Shown in pieces: positions 18,030 to 28,192 of a stretch of 64,000 nucleotides of DNA; positions within the stretch are counted from its first letter, which is position 1, and each line of letters begins with the position of its first letter. The notes beneath the pieces were generated by a model that was not told the origin of the DNA, made no database searches, and worked only from the letters and a program-made list of their open reading frames with translations. The stretch is from Thiomonas sp. X19 (GTDB lineage Bacteria; Pseudomonadota; Gammaproteobacteria; Burkholderiales; Burkholderiaceae_C), in assembly GCF_900089495.1 (NCBI RefSeq), contig NZ_LT605203.1:1522382-1586381 (forward strand), read 5' to 3'. A program made the translations under genes and the position numbers.

Positions 18030-21000
18030 TCAGTGCAGCAGGGTCTGGGCCATGTAGCGCCGAATCAAGCCCAGGAGTTCGTCTTCCGAATAGGGCTTGC
18101 CGAGGTAGTGGTTCACGCCCAGTTCCTGCGCGTAGTTGCGATGCTTGTCGGCAATGCGCGAGGTGATCATGATGACCGGCAGGTGGCGGGTGCGTTCGTC
18201 GGCGCGAATGTTGCGCGTGAGGTCGAAGCCGTCCATGCGCGGCATTTCGATGTCGGTGAGCACCACGTCGGGCAACGCGCCCTGCAACTGCTCCAGCGCG
18301 TCCAACCCGTCTTTGGCCAGCACCACGGTGTAGCCGTTGCGGCTGAGGAAACGCTGGGTGACGCGGCGCACGGTGATGGAGTCGTCCACCACCAGCACGG
18401 TGTTGCCGGCAGCGTGCGCCGGCACGGCAGGAGCGGCGGTCCCGGCAAGAACAGGCGTGGAGGACGATGGCGACGGCGCCGTGGGTGCAGGCGCTGCTGC
18501 GGTTTGCGCGCTCGCGGCCTGTGCCATCAGGCCCACAGCTTGTTCGCCATAAACCGCGGCCAGCGCAACGGGGTTGTAGATCAGCACCAGATTGCCGTTG
18601 GGCAACACGGAAATGCCGGCCACGCCGGACACGCGTGAGAGCTGCGGCCCCAGGTTCTTGACCACCACTTCCTGGTTACCCAGCACTTCATCGACTTGCA
18701 GCGCCAGGCGCTGCGCCGCACTGCGAATGAGCACGATCGGAATGGTGCGGCCGGGGGCTTCGGTGCTCGCACCCGAGTCGGCCGTGAGGGCGCCGAGCCA
18801 GAAGAAGGGCAGATCCTGGCCGGCATGCAGCAGTTGCTGGCGTGCGGCCGCGGCTGCCACATCGGCCGGTTTCAGACGCAGCACCAGGTCCACGAGACTG
18901 GCGGGAGCGGCAAACACTTTGGTGCCGGCGCGCAGCAGCACAACCTGGGTGACGGCCGTGGTCAGCGGTAGCACCAAGGTGAAGGTGCTGCCCAGCTTGG
19001 GCTTGGATTCAAGCTCGACACGGCCACCGAGGGCGCGCGTGTCGGTGCGCACCACGTCCAGCCCGACACCACGCCCGGCGATCTCCGAAGTTTGTTCCAT
19101 GCTGGAAAAACCGGGGCGGAAAATGAGTTCGCGCAGGTGGGCTTCGTCGGCAGTCTCGTCGCTGCCGAGCAGGCCGGTGGCGCGGGCCTTGCGCTCGATC
19201 GCGGCATAGTCAAGCCCGGCGCCGTCGTCGGCGATGGACACCACGACTTCGCTGCCTTCCTGGCGCAGCTTGAGCGTGATGGTGCCGGCAGCCGGCTTGC
19301 CCGCAGCTTCGCGCTTTGCGGCGCTCTCCAGCCCGTGGGCCACGGCATTGCGCAGGATGTGCTCGAAGGTGCCGGCCATGCGGTCGAGCACGCCACGGTC
19401 GATTTCGATATTGCCGCCGAGGATGTCCAGGCGCACGGGTTTGCCGGCGTCCTTGCCGGCCTGGCGCACGGTGCGGTACAGCCGCTCGGAAATGCTGTCG
19501 AACTCGACCATGCGGGTGCGCAGCAGGTCGCGTTGCAACTCGCGTGTGAGCCGTGCCTGGCGGGCCAGGTTGTCGTCGGTGGATTGCAGCGTGCGGCTCA
19601 GGGTGGTCTGCACCAGCGCCAGGTCGTTCACCGACTCGGCCATCATGCGGGTGAGTTCCTGGAAGCGGGTGAAACGGTCGAACTCGAGCGGGTCGAAGTC
19701 GCGGCCATCTTCGCGTGCGGATTGCGCGCGCGCCGCCATTTGCGCGTCGGCCTGCAACTCGATGTCGCGCACCTGGGTGCGCAGGCGTTCGAGGTTGTCG
19801 CCGAGGTCGCGGGTGCTGGAACGGATCAGGCCGAACTCGTTGTCCAGGCGGGAGCGGGCAATGCTGACCTCGCCCACCTGGTTCACCAAGCGGTCGAGCA
19901 GGGCGGCACGCACGCGCACCGGCTGCGCGGCGACCCGGCCGGCGCTGGGTGCGGCCTGCGTCATCGCCAGAGGCTGGGGTGCTGCCTTGCCTTCTGGCGC
20001 ATTGGATGTGGATGCTGCGGCCACCTTCGCCGCCGGCGGCGAGGTTTGGGCAGCGGCCGCTGCAGACGTGGCGTGCAGAGCCGCAGTGGCCTGCTCCACG
20101 GCTTCATCCTGCAAGCCCTGCTCGATGTGAATCTCGCCCAGTTCGGCTTCGCCGCGGCTGCTGGCTTCACGCAGGCGCTCGAAGCGGGTGTTCATCGCAT
20201 CTTGTCGCGCGATGAGTTCGATCAGATCGGACTCGATCAGCGCCTCGGTGTCCAGACTCAGCAGAGCTTCGATGTCGGACTCCAGGCTGTGCGCCTGGTC
20301 GCCGAGCGCCATGGCTCCAGCCATGCGCGCGCTGCCCTTGAAGGTGTGCAGCAGGCGCATGGCCTGCTTCGGCGCGGCGAGGTCGCGCGGGTTGTTTTCC
20401 CATTGCCGCAGCGCAGCTGAAAGCCCAGGCAGCAACTCGGAAGCCTCATCCTCGAAGATGGGGAAAAGCTCGGGGTCGATGCTGTCGCGCTGGGTGGGGT
20501 CGGCGGCGGCCGTCATCGTACTTTCAGAGGGCGCCATGGGCGCAACTGCGCTGCCCAGCTCTTCCAGGGCCTCGGCAAGCTCGCTTGCCGCAATGGGTGC
20601 CACGTCCCCAGCGTGCTTCGTCACCGCCACATTCGCTTCCACATCGGCATGCGCGGTGCTGTCACCGTCATCAGCGCCATCGCCGCTTTGCGCCGTGCCG
20701 GCTTCGTGCGCGTCAGCCTTGGGTTGGGCGCCGAGATGCTGCATACGGTGCACCAGCGCTTGCAGTGCCTCGACCATATCTTGCTGGGCTGGGCGCAGGA
20801 AACCTGCAGCGAACTGGTGCAGCAGGCGGCGTATTTCTTCGGTGGCTTGAACCAGCAGTTCGACGTCCGCCGATCCAAATGCGGCAGGGTGGCCGTGCTG
20901 CAAGCGCAGCGCCTCTTCCATCTGCTCGGCCAACTGCCCCACGCTTTGCAGGCCCACGGTACGGGAACTGCCGCGCAGTTGATGGGCCAGGGCGGTGACG

Positions 21001-24000
21001 TCTTCAGTCACGAGGCTGGATGGCTGCAATGACCAGGCGGCGATGTCGGCGCCGAGTCGGCGCACCAGTTCGTCGGCCTCGTTCAAGTAGATGTTGTAGA
21101 GCGGGATGGGGATGCGCAGATCGCCGACGACCTTGATGTTCTCGTCCGGAGTCGGCTGGGTGGGGCGATGGACGTCGAGCGTGTAGACCTGCGCCAGCGG
21201 TGCGTCAGGCGCATGGGGGACATGCGGCGGCGACGTGGGCTGCGCAACATGGGCAGCGGTTTGTGCCGCGTCGTGTTGTTCCGCATTTGCGGCGCTGGGC
21301 GTGTCTGCGGCCTCGCCGGCAGCGTCGGGCCGATGGACGAAGGTCGATGCTTGCGGCGTGAGAAGATCGGTCGGCGCGGTCGAAGGTTGTGAATCGAAGC
21401 CGGGCGCGCCGGGGAACAGACGGTCGAAGGCCAGCGCATCAAGTTCCTGCATTTCAACCGTGGCAGAGGCTTCGCTTGCTGGCGTAGCGCTTGCATGCTC
21501 ATGGCCGGCGGCGGGCTCCGCCGGCTTCACCGCCGGGGCCTCGGCAGCCGTGGGAGTGAAGTCGAGATCCAGGAGCGCGGCGTCAGGCAGGTGCAGATCG
21601 AGCGCCGGCAAGTCCAGGGGTTGCAGCTGCAGCGCAATGTCTACGGCTTGCTGCTCCGGCTGTTCAGGCGCGGTCCACGGCGTCAGCTCGAAGTTTGCCG
21701 ATGCGTCGGTGAAACCATTCGCCTCAGCGACGGGCATCGGCATGTGGGTCGCAGCCTGATCCTCGCCAGCATCATCCTCTTCAACAACTGGAGGTAAGCC
21801 TGTGGACCAAGTATCGACAAAGTCGGGATCGGGAATCTCGACCTCGGGCATTCGTGCTTGTGCTTCAACCGGACTTGCGGCGCTGGCCATTGCCGTTGCC
21901 GCTGTCAGCGGCGCCGCAACCGCGGCGCCTTCCGCGGGCAGCCCGCGCAGACGGCGTGCTGCGGCGCAGATGGCGGTGCTCGAATGCTGCGCAGCCGTGC
22001 CCGTGCGCAGGGCGCGCGTCCAGGCGTCCAGCTCGGTCAAGGTGTGCTGCGCGAGTTCGAGCGCGGGTGTTGTGATGGGCAGTTGCTCCGCCAGCACCTG
22101 GTTGAAGACCTGTTCCAGCGCCCAGGCGGCTTCGCCGAAATCGGTGAGCCCGACCATGCGCGAGCTGCCCTTGAGTGTGTGGAAAGCGCGGCGCACCGCA
22201 GTGAGCGTGCCGTCGTCGGAAGGGTTGGTGGAGAGCTGGGCCACGCCAATCCGGCCTGCGGCGATGACTTCGTCAGCCTCCTCGAGAAAGATGTCGAGCA
22301 GGTCGTCGTCACCATCTGCGCCACCAGGCTCTGTGGGGGCGTCGAAGCTTGGTGCGGCCGGCGCGTCGGGCGCCGCAGTGGCGGGTGTGACCGGTGTGGC
22401 CGTTGCAACGGGTGTGGCGGCATCTGCTGCCTGCGTCCACGGGGCGCGCAGCAGTTCGGCCGCGGCCGAGACATCTTGCCCCGAGCCGAGCAGTTCGCGT
22501 GCCTGCGCCAGCTTGGCTGACAGGGTGCTTTCTTGTGCCAGCGCAGCCTCCATGCGCAGACGCTCGAACTGGCCGGCAGCTTGCGCGGGGTCGAGCCCGT
22601 GGTCGAGCGCGTCGGCGAGTTGCGTCGCCTGGTGCTGCAAGTCCTGGTGCGTACTGGGCGGTGCGGTGTGCGGAGCGCTGGGAACGATGGCGCGCAATTC
22701 GCCGCTCTGCGCATCGAAACTGAACAGGGATTTCGCCAGCTCGGGCTGGTACACCAGCATGTCGACAAGAAAACCCAGGGTGCCGATGTTCCCGGCGAGG
22801 CGATCGAACACGCCTCGGGGTTCGCGGGCCTGGTGCTCGTCCGGGGGACTGAGCATGAGGTCTTCAACCGTCTGGCGAATATGCCCCAGCGCCTGGGCCG
22901 CAACGTCCATGCCGAGCACGGACAGCACACCCCGCATTTGCGCCAGCAGCTTGGGCACGGGCGCGAGCTCCGACTGGGTGGCCGGATCGCGGAAATAGGC
23001 GTCAAGCAGGCGCTCGACGGTGCTCATGTCGTGGCGCAGCTCCTGCACCACCGTCCCCATCGTCTGGCTCTCGGACGACTTGCGGTAGAGCTCTTCCATC
23101 CATGGTGCGAAAGTGCCGGCGGCCACGCCTTCGGCGCTGCGGTCGAGTCGGCGAGCGAGTTCGCTGGCGCGCTGCAGGAATTCAGCATCGTCAGCCTGGA
23201 AATGGCCGAACGAGGCTTCCAGGAACAGCAGGGCGGTCGCCACCTCGATCACGCGCTCGGGAGTCAGCAGGTCGCGGCGCTCGGAGACGGCGCGCACCAT
23301 GTGCTCGATGGTGGCGGTCAGGGACTCGGCGCCGGGGGCGATCTCGCGCAGCGCCTGTCCCAGCAACTGGGTGCCTTCCACCAACTTGCCGAGGCGGGTG
23401 AAATCTTCGTTGCTGAGCTGCGACCAACCCTCCTTGACCAGCCCGATACGCTTGCGCACTTGCTGGATGAGTGACGGATCGACCAGGCCGAAGTAGGTGC
23501 GCTGGTAGTCCACGACCCCCGCAACGGGGAGACGCATGCGGGCCTGGATGGCGCTCAATGTTTCAACTTGCACGCCTTGCGCACGCGCCTTTGCCAGGGC
23601 CTGGCTGCAGAAAAAGAGCAGCTCATGGGCGAGGCGCCTGGATGGCTGCTGCTGCCCGGCCATGAGGCCCTTGAGCTGCAGATTGAGCCGGTTGCACAAG
23701 CGCTTGGCGTACACGTCCACAGGCAGTAGGTCCAGGGCCAGAGCTTCAAGAAAGCCCTCGGCCAACCACCACAGGGCCTGCTCATGCCCGCTTGCGCTTG
23801 CCGCGGCGCGCCGCGCCACGGATTGCAGCGCGCGCGCCGTCTGAGGCAGATCACGCTGGCGCAGCAGGTCGAGCAGGGCACGCTCGTAGTTGGTGCGGTC
23901 GTTGGGCTGCAGCATCGGGCTTGCCGCCGTGACATCAGGCAGATCGGGCCAGGTCCAGTCGATGTCCCAAAGATCGGCCGGATGGGCGGTCTCGCCACCC

Positions 24001-24437
24001 GCCAGTTCCATCAGGGCGCGGTATTGCTTGAACAACTTCAGCGCCGGTTCCCGCTTGCCGCCGCGCTGGGTTTCAAGGTAATCGAGGAGGGCGTACAGGC
24101 CGGATTCGAGCGTGGCCTGGACCGAGGTGTCGAAATCGGCCGGTTGTTCGATGAAACGGGTGAGCACCCGCTCCGCCGCCTGGGCCAGGCGCGCCGCCGA
24201 AAAATAGCCGAGCAGGTCGATGGCCCCCGCGGCTTGGTGCACCTGATGGCGCGCCTGCAGCAGATGACCCGCTGCGGGCTGGGCGTCGTCGCTCTGGGCC
24301 AAGCTGCGCAGTTGCAGTTGCTTGCGCACCGCAGCTTGCGCGGCGAGCAGGTTCTCGCGCACTTGCTCGATGACCCAGGCCAGGGGCCCCGGGTCCGGCT
24401 GCGGGGAGGGAAGCGGTGTCGAGACAGCGAGGTTCAT
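18030..24437 (-). CDS. chpA: Chemotaxis hybrid histidine kinase ChpA/PilL
   Basis: A 2135-residue CheA-type kinase of the type IV pilus Chp system. The N-terminal 700 residues are helical PilL-type repeats without an obvious phosphohistidine. At least three intact Hpt domains follow: HTLKGSS near residue 752, HQLRGSS near 1151 and HTFKGSA near 1364. These are separated by Ala/Thr/Pro-rich linkers. Then come a dimerisation region, an HATPase domain (HILRNAVAHGLE near 1694; G2 GRGVGLDVV), a CheW-like domain (from about 1825) and a C-terminal receiver (VLVVDDSITVRR from about 2010, DIEMPRMDG). It is the last gene of the cluster, 66 bp after pilJ. It likely signals to PilG/PilH to control pili or twitching. 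Confidence 0.95.
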   Translation of the reverse strand: MNLAVSTPLPSPQPDPGPLAWVIEQVRENLLAAQAAVRKQLQLRSLAQSDDAQPAAGHLLQARHQVHQAAGAIDLLGYFSAARLAQAAERVLTRFIEQPADFDTSVQATLESGLYALLDYLETQRGGKREPALKLFKQYRALMELAGGETAHPADLWDIDWTWPDLPDVTAASPMLQPNDRTNYERALLDLLRQRDLPQTARALQSVARRAAASASGHEQALWWLAEGFLEALALDLLPVDVYAKRLCNRLNLQLKGLMAGQQQPSRRLAHELLFFCSQALAKARAQGVQVETLSAIQARMRLPVAGVVDYQRTYFGLVDPSLIQQVRKRIGLVKEGWSQLSNEDFTRLGKLVEGTQLLGQALREIAPGAESLTATIEHMVRAVSERRDLLTPERVIEVATALLFLEASFGHFQADDAEFLQRASELARRLDRSAEGVAAGTFAPWMEELYRKSSESQTMGTVVQELRHDMSTVERLLDAYFRDPATQSELAPVPKLLAQMRGVLSVLGMDVAAQALGHIRQTVEDLMLSPPDEHQAREPRGVFDRLAGNIGTLGFLVDMLVYQPELAKSLFSFDAQSGELRAIVPSAPHTAPPSTHQDLQHQATQLADALDHGLDPAQAAGQFERLRMEAALAQESTLSAKLAQARELLGSGQDVSAAAELLRAPWTQAADAATPVATATPVTPATAAPDAPAAPSFDAPTEPGGADGDDDLLDIFLEEADEVIAAGRIGVAQLSTNPSDDGTLTAVRRAFHTLKGSSRMVGLTDFGEAAWALEQVFNQVLAEQLPITTPALELAQHTLTELDAWTRALRTGTAAQHSSTAICAAARRLRGLPAEGAAVAAPLTAATAMASAASPVEAQARMPEVEIPDPDFVDTWSTGLPPVVEEDDAGEDQAATHMPMPVAEANGFTDASANFELTPWTAPEQPEQQAVDIALQLQPLDLPALDLHLPDAALLDLDFTPTAAEAPAVKPAEPAAGHEHASATPASEASATVEMQELDALAFDRLFPGAPGFDSQPSTAPTDLLTPQASTFVHRPDAAGEAADTPSAANAEQHDAAQTAAHVAQPTSPPHVPHAPDAPLAQVYTLDVHRPTQPTPDENIKVVGDLRIPIPLYNIYLNEADELVRRLGADIAAWSLQPSSLVTEDVTALAHQLRGSSRTVGLQSVGQLAEQMEEALRLQHGHPAAFGSADVELLVQATEEIRRLLHQFAAGFLRPAQQDMVEALQALVHRMQHLGAQPKADAHEAGTAQSGDGADDGDSTAHADVEANVAVTKHAGDVAPIAASELAEALEELGSAVAPMAPSESTMTAAADPTQRDSIDPELFPIFEDEASELLPGLSAALRQWENNPRDLAAPKQAMRLLHTFKGSARMAGAMALGDQAHSLESDIEALLSLDTEALIESDLIELIARQDAMNTRFERLREASSRGEAELGEIHIEQGLQDEAVEQATAALHATSAAAAAQTSPPAAKVAAASTSNAPEGKAAPQPLAMTQAAPSAGRVAAQPVRVRAALLDRLVNQVGEVSIARSRLDNEFGLIRSSTRDLGDNLERLRTQVRDIELQADAQMAARAQSAREDGRDFDPLEFDRFTRFQELTRMMAESVNDLALVQTTLSRTLQSTDDNLARQARLTRELQRDLLRTRMVEFDSISERLYRTVRQAGKDAGKPVRLDILGGNIEIDRGVLDRMAGTFEHILRNAVAHGLESAAKREAAGKPAAGTITLKLRQEGSEVVVSIADDGAGLDYAAIERKARATGLLGSDETADEAHLRELIFRPGFSSMEQTSEIAGRGVGLDVVRTDTRALGGRVELESKPKLGSTFTLVLPLTTAVTQVVLLRAGTKVFAAPASLVDLVLRLKPADVAAAAARQQLLHAGQDLPFFWLGALTADSGASTEAPGRTIPIVLIRSAAQRLALQVDEVLGNQEVVVKNLGPQLSRVSGVAGISVLPNGNLVLIYNPVALAAVYGEQAVGLMAQAASAQTAAAPAPTAPSPSSSTPVLAGTAAPAVPAHAAGNTVLVVDDSITVRRVTQRFLSRNGYTVVLAKDGLDALEQLQGALPDVVLTDIEMPRMDGFDLTRNIRADERTRHLPVIMITSRIADKHRNYAQELGVNHYLGKPYSEDELLGLIRRYMAQTLLH

Positions 24438-24503
24438 GCCTTGGGGCGCGCAGGAAGAGGAGATCGTTGGACGGGCTGGAGTTGGCAGGCAGGATGCGGC
24501 GGA

Positions 24504-26675
24504 TCAGGCGATCTTGAAGCGTGACACGGATTCGCGCAGCGCCTCGGCCACGCGTGCCAGTTCGCCGACCAGGTCGGCGGTGGAGCGCGTGCCCTGGCTG
24601 GTCTGCTCGGTCACGGCGAAGATGTGCTGGATGTTGCCGGCCACCTTGTTGGCCGACTGCGCTTCGGTCAGGGTCTGCTCGGAAATGCGCTGAATCAGCT
24701 CGGCAAGCTGGCGCGACACGCGGTCGATCTCGGACAACGCCGTGCCGGCGTTGTCCGAGAGCTTGGCGCCTTCCACCACGCCTTGCGTGCTCTTTTCCAT
24801 GGCGGCCACGGCGTCTTGCGTATCGGTCTGAATCGCGCGCACCAGCGCCGAGATCTGCTTGGCGGCTTCGGCCGAGCGCTCGGCCAGGCGCTGCACTTCC
24901 TCGGCCACGACCGAGAAGCCACGGCCGGCATCGCCCGCGGAAGCAGCCTGAATGGCGGCGTTCAGCGCCAGCACGTTGGTCTGTTCGGTCAGGTCGGAAA
25001 TCAGCTCGGTGATTTCGCCGATTTCCTGTGACGACTCGCCCAGGCGCTTGATGCGCTTGGAGGTGTCCTGGATCTGGGTGCGGATGGCGTTCATGCCGTC
25101 GATGGAATTGCGCACCGCCTGCAGGCCCTGTTCGGCAGCGGTGAGTGACTGGCGCGCCACGTCGGATGACCGTTGCGCCTGCGCCGAGACGGCATTGATG
25201 CGCTCGGCCATATCCAGCACCGACTGGCCGGTTTCACGAATTTCCACCAGTTGCTGCTCGGAGGTCTTGAGCAGGTTGCCCGACGTGGTTTGCGCCCGTG
25301 ATGAGGCGTAGCTCACCTGGTCGGCGGTGGATTGCACTTGCGACACCAGATTGCGCAACTCCTCCACGGTGTAGTTCACCGAGTCGGCAATGGCGCCGGT
25401 GATGTCCTCGGTCACGGTTGCCTGTTGGGTCAGGTCGCCTTCAGCCACGTTCTGCAGTTCGTTCATCAATCGCAAAATGGCCGACTGGTTGGCCTCGTTG
25501 GTGCGGCGGGCATCGAGCTCCTGGCGTTCGGCCAACTGGCGCTGCATCTCGGACTGGTTCGCGCGTTGACGCGTTTCCTGCACATACAGCTTGGCCAAAC
25601 CAGCCAGCGCCAGCAGCGCCAGCACCCCCATCGCAATCAGGAATAACAGGGCCTGTGTGCTCACGCCGGCATGCGACGCGTATTCACTCTGCAAGGTTTG
25701 CAGCTTGGCCAGCAGCGGCACCGAGTCTTTCACCACCGAGGCTTGAGCAATGCGCGCGCTGCTCAAGCCCTGCAGATTGGACAGAATGCTGGTGGTGAGC
25801 TGGCGGGTCTCGCCGAAACGCTTCACCAGGTTTTGCAACTGGGCGCGCAGTTGCGGGGTTTTGGCGGCGGTCAGCTGCAGATTGGGGTCGCCATCGAGCA
25901 GGCCTTTGGACAAGTCGTTGAAGGTGTTCAGATCCTTGCCGAGGGCGAAAACAGCCTCGGGGCTGACGCCTTCGAAGGACAGAAATTCATTGGCTGATTT
26001 GCCGATGCGCTGGGTCAGCATATTGAGCTGGCTGGCCGCGGCGATATTGGGCGCCGGCGCGTTTTCCTGCAGCATCAGCGACGAGATGGTTTCGGTCGTT
26101 TCAAGCAGGCTGTCGGACTGCCGGTTCACGGCGCGCAAGGACTTGTTCGTTTGTGTCAGCACCGGTTCAAGCTTGACCACGGACAGCGCGTTCTTCACCA
26201 TGCCGTCGACCAAGGGTTGAATCGCGGCCAGATCTGAACTGGCAGCTGGATTGCCACCGCCAAGCGCTTGGAAGTCGGTGCTCAAAGCATTGGCACCAGT
26301 CTTGAGTTCACCGAATGAGCTCTCCGAGCCCAGCAAGGATGCACTGATGGATTTGGCGACAAGCTGCGACTGCATCATGGCGTCGCCCGTGGTATCCAAC
26401 AACTTGGCCGAACTGGAGGCAACGCGCAAAGTCACGGCCAAGCCCAGGCCGACGAGGATCACGGCGACGATGAGCAGCAGGACCAGCACGCGTTGCTGCT
26501 GGGGCAAGGGCAGGTGGCCGATCACGGGAAGTGCGTTTTGCGTCTCCTGATGTGGACGCTGTTCTTGCATGTCCTGATCCATCTGGACGGTTGACGATAT
26601 GGAGACGCTGGATTCGGCGATGGCCGTGGGGGCCTCGACGGGGTTTTTGGAACCGAACAGGGGAAACAGGGCCAT
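24504..26675 (-). CDS. pilJ: Type IV pilus methyl-accepting chemotaxis transducer PilJ
   Basis: A 723-residue inner-membrane chemoreceptor. After a cytoplasmic N-terminus come TM1 (about residues 60-80), a helical periplasmic PilJ-type sensor domain, TM2 (about 342-365), a HAMP region and a long signalling coiled coil. The coiled-coil tip reads TNVLALNAAIQAASAGDAGRGFSVVAEEVQRLA, the kinase-contact hairpin of MCPs. It lies between pilI and chpA, as in Pseudomonas aeruginosa. The N-terminal about 50 residues before TM1 are longer than in most homologues. No CheR/CheB homologue is seen in this cluster. Confidence 0.95.
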   Translation of the reverse strand: MALFPLFGSKNPVEAPTAIAESSVSISSTVQMDQDMQEQRPHQETQNALPVIGHLPLPQQQRVLVLLLIVAVILVGLGLAVTLRVASSSAKLLDTTGDAMMQSQLVAKSISASLLGSESSFGELKTGANALSTDFQALGGGNPAASSDLAAIQPLVDGMVKNALSVVKLEPVLTQTNKSLRAVNRQSDSLLETTETISSLMLQENAPAPNIAAASQLNMLTQRIGKSANEFLSFEGVSPEAVFALGKDLNTFNDLSKGLLDGDPNLQLTAAKTPQLRAQLQNLVKRFGETRQLTTSILSNLQGLSSARIAQASVVKDSVPLLAKLQTLQSEYASHAGVSTQALLFLIAMGVLALLALAGLAKLYVQETRQRANQSEMQRQLAERQELDARRTNEANQSAILRLMNELQNVAEGDLTQQATVTEDITGAIADSVNYTVEELRNLVSQVQSTADQVSYASSRAQTTSGNLLKTSEQQLVEIRETGQSVLDMAERINAVSAQAQRSSDVARQSLTAAEQGLQAVRNSIDGMNAIRTQIQDTSKRIKRLGESSQEIGEITELISDLTEQTNVLALNAAIQAASAGDAGRGFSVVAEEVQRLAERSAEAAKQISALVRAIQTDTQDAVAAMEKSTQGVVEGAKLSDNAGTALSEIDRVSRQLAELIQRISEQTLTEAQSANKVAGNIQHIFAVTEQTSQGTRSTADLVGELARVAEALRESVSRFKIA

Positions 26676-26774
26676 GGGAACTCCGGCGTTACGTCTAGTG
26701 TGAAATGTGAGCGGGGAAGGCAGTCGGGCAGTCAGTGGCGGTCAGTGCATGGGCGCGATGCAGAGCACCTCGCA

Positions 26775-27293
26775 CTAGACCACGGCAAGAAATCGGGGGT
26801 CATCCGCCAGCAAGGCCAGGTTCAGCTCGCGCCAGGTCAGCCCCGAGGCGTCGAGCAGTCCCGGGCCGAGCCAGGGCTCCGTGGCGGCGGGGGAGTGCTC
26901 GTCCATGACAAATTGTCCGGGGGTGCGCAAGCCGGCAAGTTGATCGACCAGGAGCACGGCGTTGATTTCGAGCTGGGGTGTGAACTGGATGTAGCGGCTT
27001 TGGGCATTGCTGCGCGGGCTGCTGGCGAGGCGCGCACCGAGAAAAGCCGCGAGGTCGACCACGCCGCACAACACGCCACGCAAGTTGACCAGGCCGGCGA
27101 ACCAGGCTTGAGCATGCGGCAAAAGCATGGGGGGCTCATAAGCCGAGATTTCGCCCGCTTGCGACAAGGGCAACAAGATGCGCTGCTGGCCAGCGACCAC
27201 AGCCAGCCAGCGCGACTCGCTCTGCGTCAACTGCGCGGCCTGCAGGCGCGATGCAAGCTGGCTCTGGAATTCGATCAGACTGCTGCGTGCCAT
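26775..27293 (-). CDS. pilI: CheW-like adaptor PilI
   Basis: A 172-residue single-domain CheW family protein that couples PilJ to the ChpA kinase. The CheW fold is visible through ILLPLSQAGEISAYEP, the WFAGLVNLRGVLCGVVDLAAFLG core and a NAVLLVDQLAGL segment. Its position between pilH and pilJ, on the same strand, matches the Chp operon of other proteobacteria. Confidence 0.93.
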   Translation of the reverse strand: MARSSLIEFQSQLASRLQAAQLTQSESRWLAVVAGQQRILLPLSQAGEISAYEPPMLLPHAQAWFAGLVNLRGVLCGVVDLAAFLGARLASSPRSNAQSRYIQFTPQLEINAVLLVDQLAGLRTPGQFVMDEHSPAATEPWLGPGLLDASGLTWRELNLALLADDPRFLAVV

Positions 27294-27332
27294 GTCTTGG
27301 ACTGAGGGGCAAGGGCGTGTGGTGGGCGCGGC

Positions 27333-27698
27333 TCAGGACAGCGCCATGATCTTGCTCAACAGATCATGCGGGTCCACGGGCTTGGTGACGAAGTCGCGCG
27401 CGCCCTGGCGCATGGCCCAGAGTTTGTCGGTCTCCTGGTTCTTGCTGGTGCAGATGATGACCGGAACCTCGCTGAACGCCGGGTTGCGGGTGATTTGGCG
27501 CGTGAGCTGAAAGCCGTTCTGGCCCGGCATCACCACGTCCATCAGAATCAGATCGGGCTTGTCGGCGGCCAGCGCGCTCATCGCCTGCTCGCCGTTTTCG
27601 GCGGTGCTCACGGTGTAACCGTTCTTGCTCAGCAAATCGGATAGAAAATAAAGCTCAGTGCGGGAGTCGTCGACGACCAGAATTTTTTGGATGCTCAT
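27333..27698 (-). CDS. pilH: Response regulator PilH
   Basis: A 121-residue single-domain CheY-like receiver. The acidic pocket appears in ILVVDDSRTE, the phosphoacceptor is the Asp in LILMDVVMPGQNG, the conserved Thr is in VIICTSK and the Lys in FVTKPVDP. Its ATG overlaps the pilG stop (ATGA). In P. aeruginosa PilH opposes or modulates PilG output on twitching and cAMP. Confidence 0.95.
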   Translation of the reverse strand: MSIQKILVVDDSRTELYFLSDLLSKNGYTVSTAENGEQAMSALAADKPDLILMDVVMPGQNGFQLTRQITRNPAFSEVPVIICTSKNQETDKLWAMRQGARDFVTKPVDPHDLLSKIMALS

Positions 27699-28105
27699 GG
27701 GTGTGCGGCGTTGGCGCCTGAGGGAGTGTTGCGATATTGATCGACCGCCTGGAGCAGTTGGTCTTTGGTGAAGGGTTTGGTGAGATAGGCCTCTGCGCCC
27801 ACCATTTTGCCGCGAGCCTTGTCGAACACACCGTCCTTGGACGAAAGCATGATCACCGGGATGCCTGCATAGCGCGGGCTACGCTTGATGATGGCCACGG
27901 TCTGGTAACCGTCAAGGCGCGGCATCAGGATGTCGCAAAAGATCATGTCGGGCAGGGTGTCGTTGACTTTCGACAAGGCGTCGAATCCGTCTTCCGACAA
28001 CAGCACCTGGTAGCCAGCCTGTTTGAGGAAAATTTCCGCGCTGCGGCGGATGGTGTTGCTGTCATCGACCACCAACACCTTGAATGAACCATTGGCCGTG
28101 CTCAA
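27695..28105 (-). CDS. pilG: Response regulator PilG
   Basis: A 136-residue CheY-like receiver with FKVLVVDDSNTIRRSAEIFL, the phosphoacceptor Asp in MIFCDILMPRLDG, and AYLTKPFTKDQLL. The start is a TTG at 28105 with GGAGA seven bases upstream; no in-frame ATG precedes the conserved core. It heads the pilG-pilH-pilI-pilJ-chpA string, 87 bp after the rubredoxin gene. In other species PilG promotes pilus extension. Confidence 0.94.
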   Translation of the reverse strand: MSTANGSFKVLVVDDSNTIRRSAEIFLKQAGYQVLLSEDGFDALSKVNDTLPDMIFCDILMPRLDGYQTVAIIKRSPRYAGIPVIMLSSKDGVFDKARGKMVGAEAYLTKPFTKDQLLQAVDQYRNTPSGANAAHP

Positions 28106-28192
28106 GCAGGGTCTCCAGAGAATATGCGGTGATGTGAATGCACAGAAAACCGCACGCAGGGGTCAAGACGTGCAGCTGCTTGAAGTTTGAAG

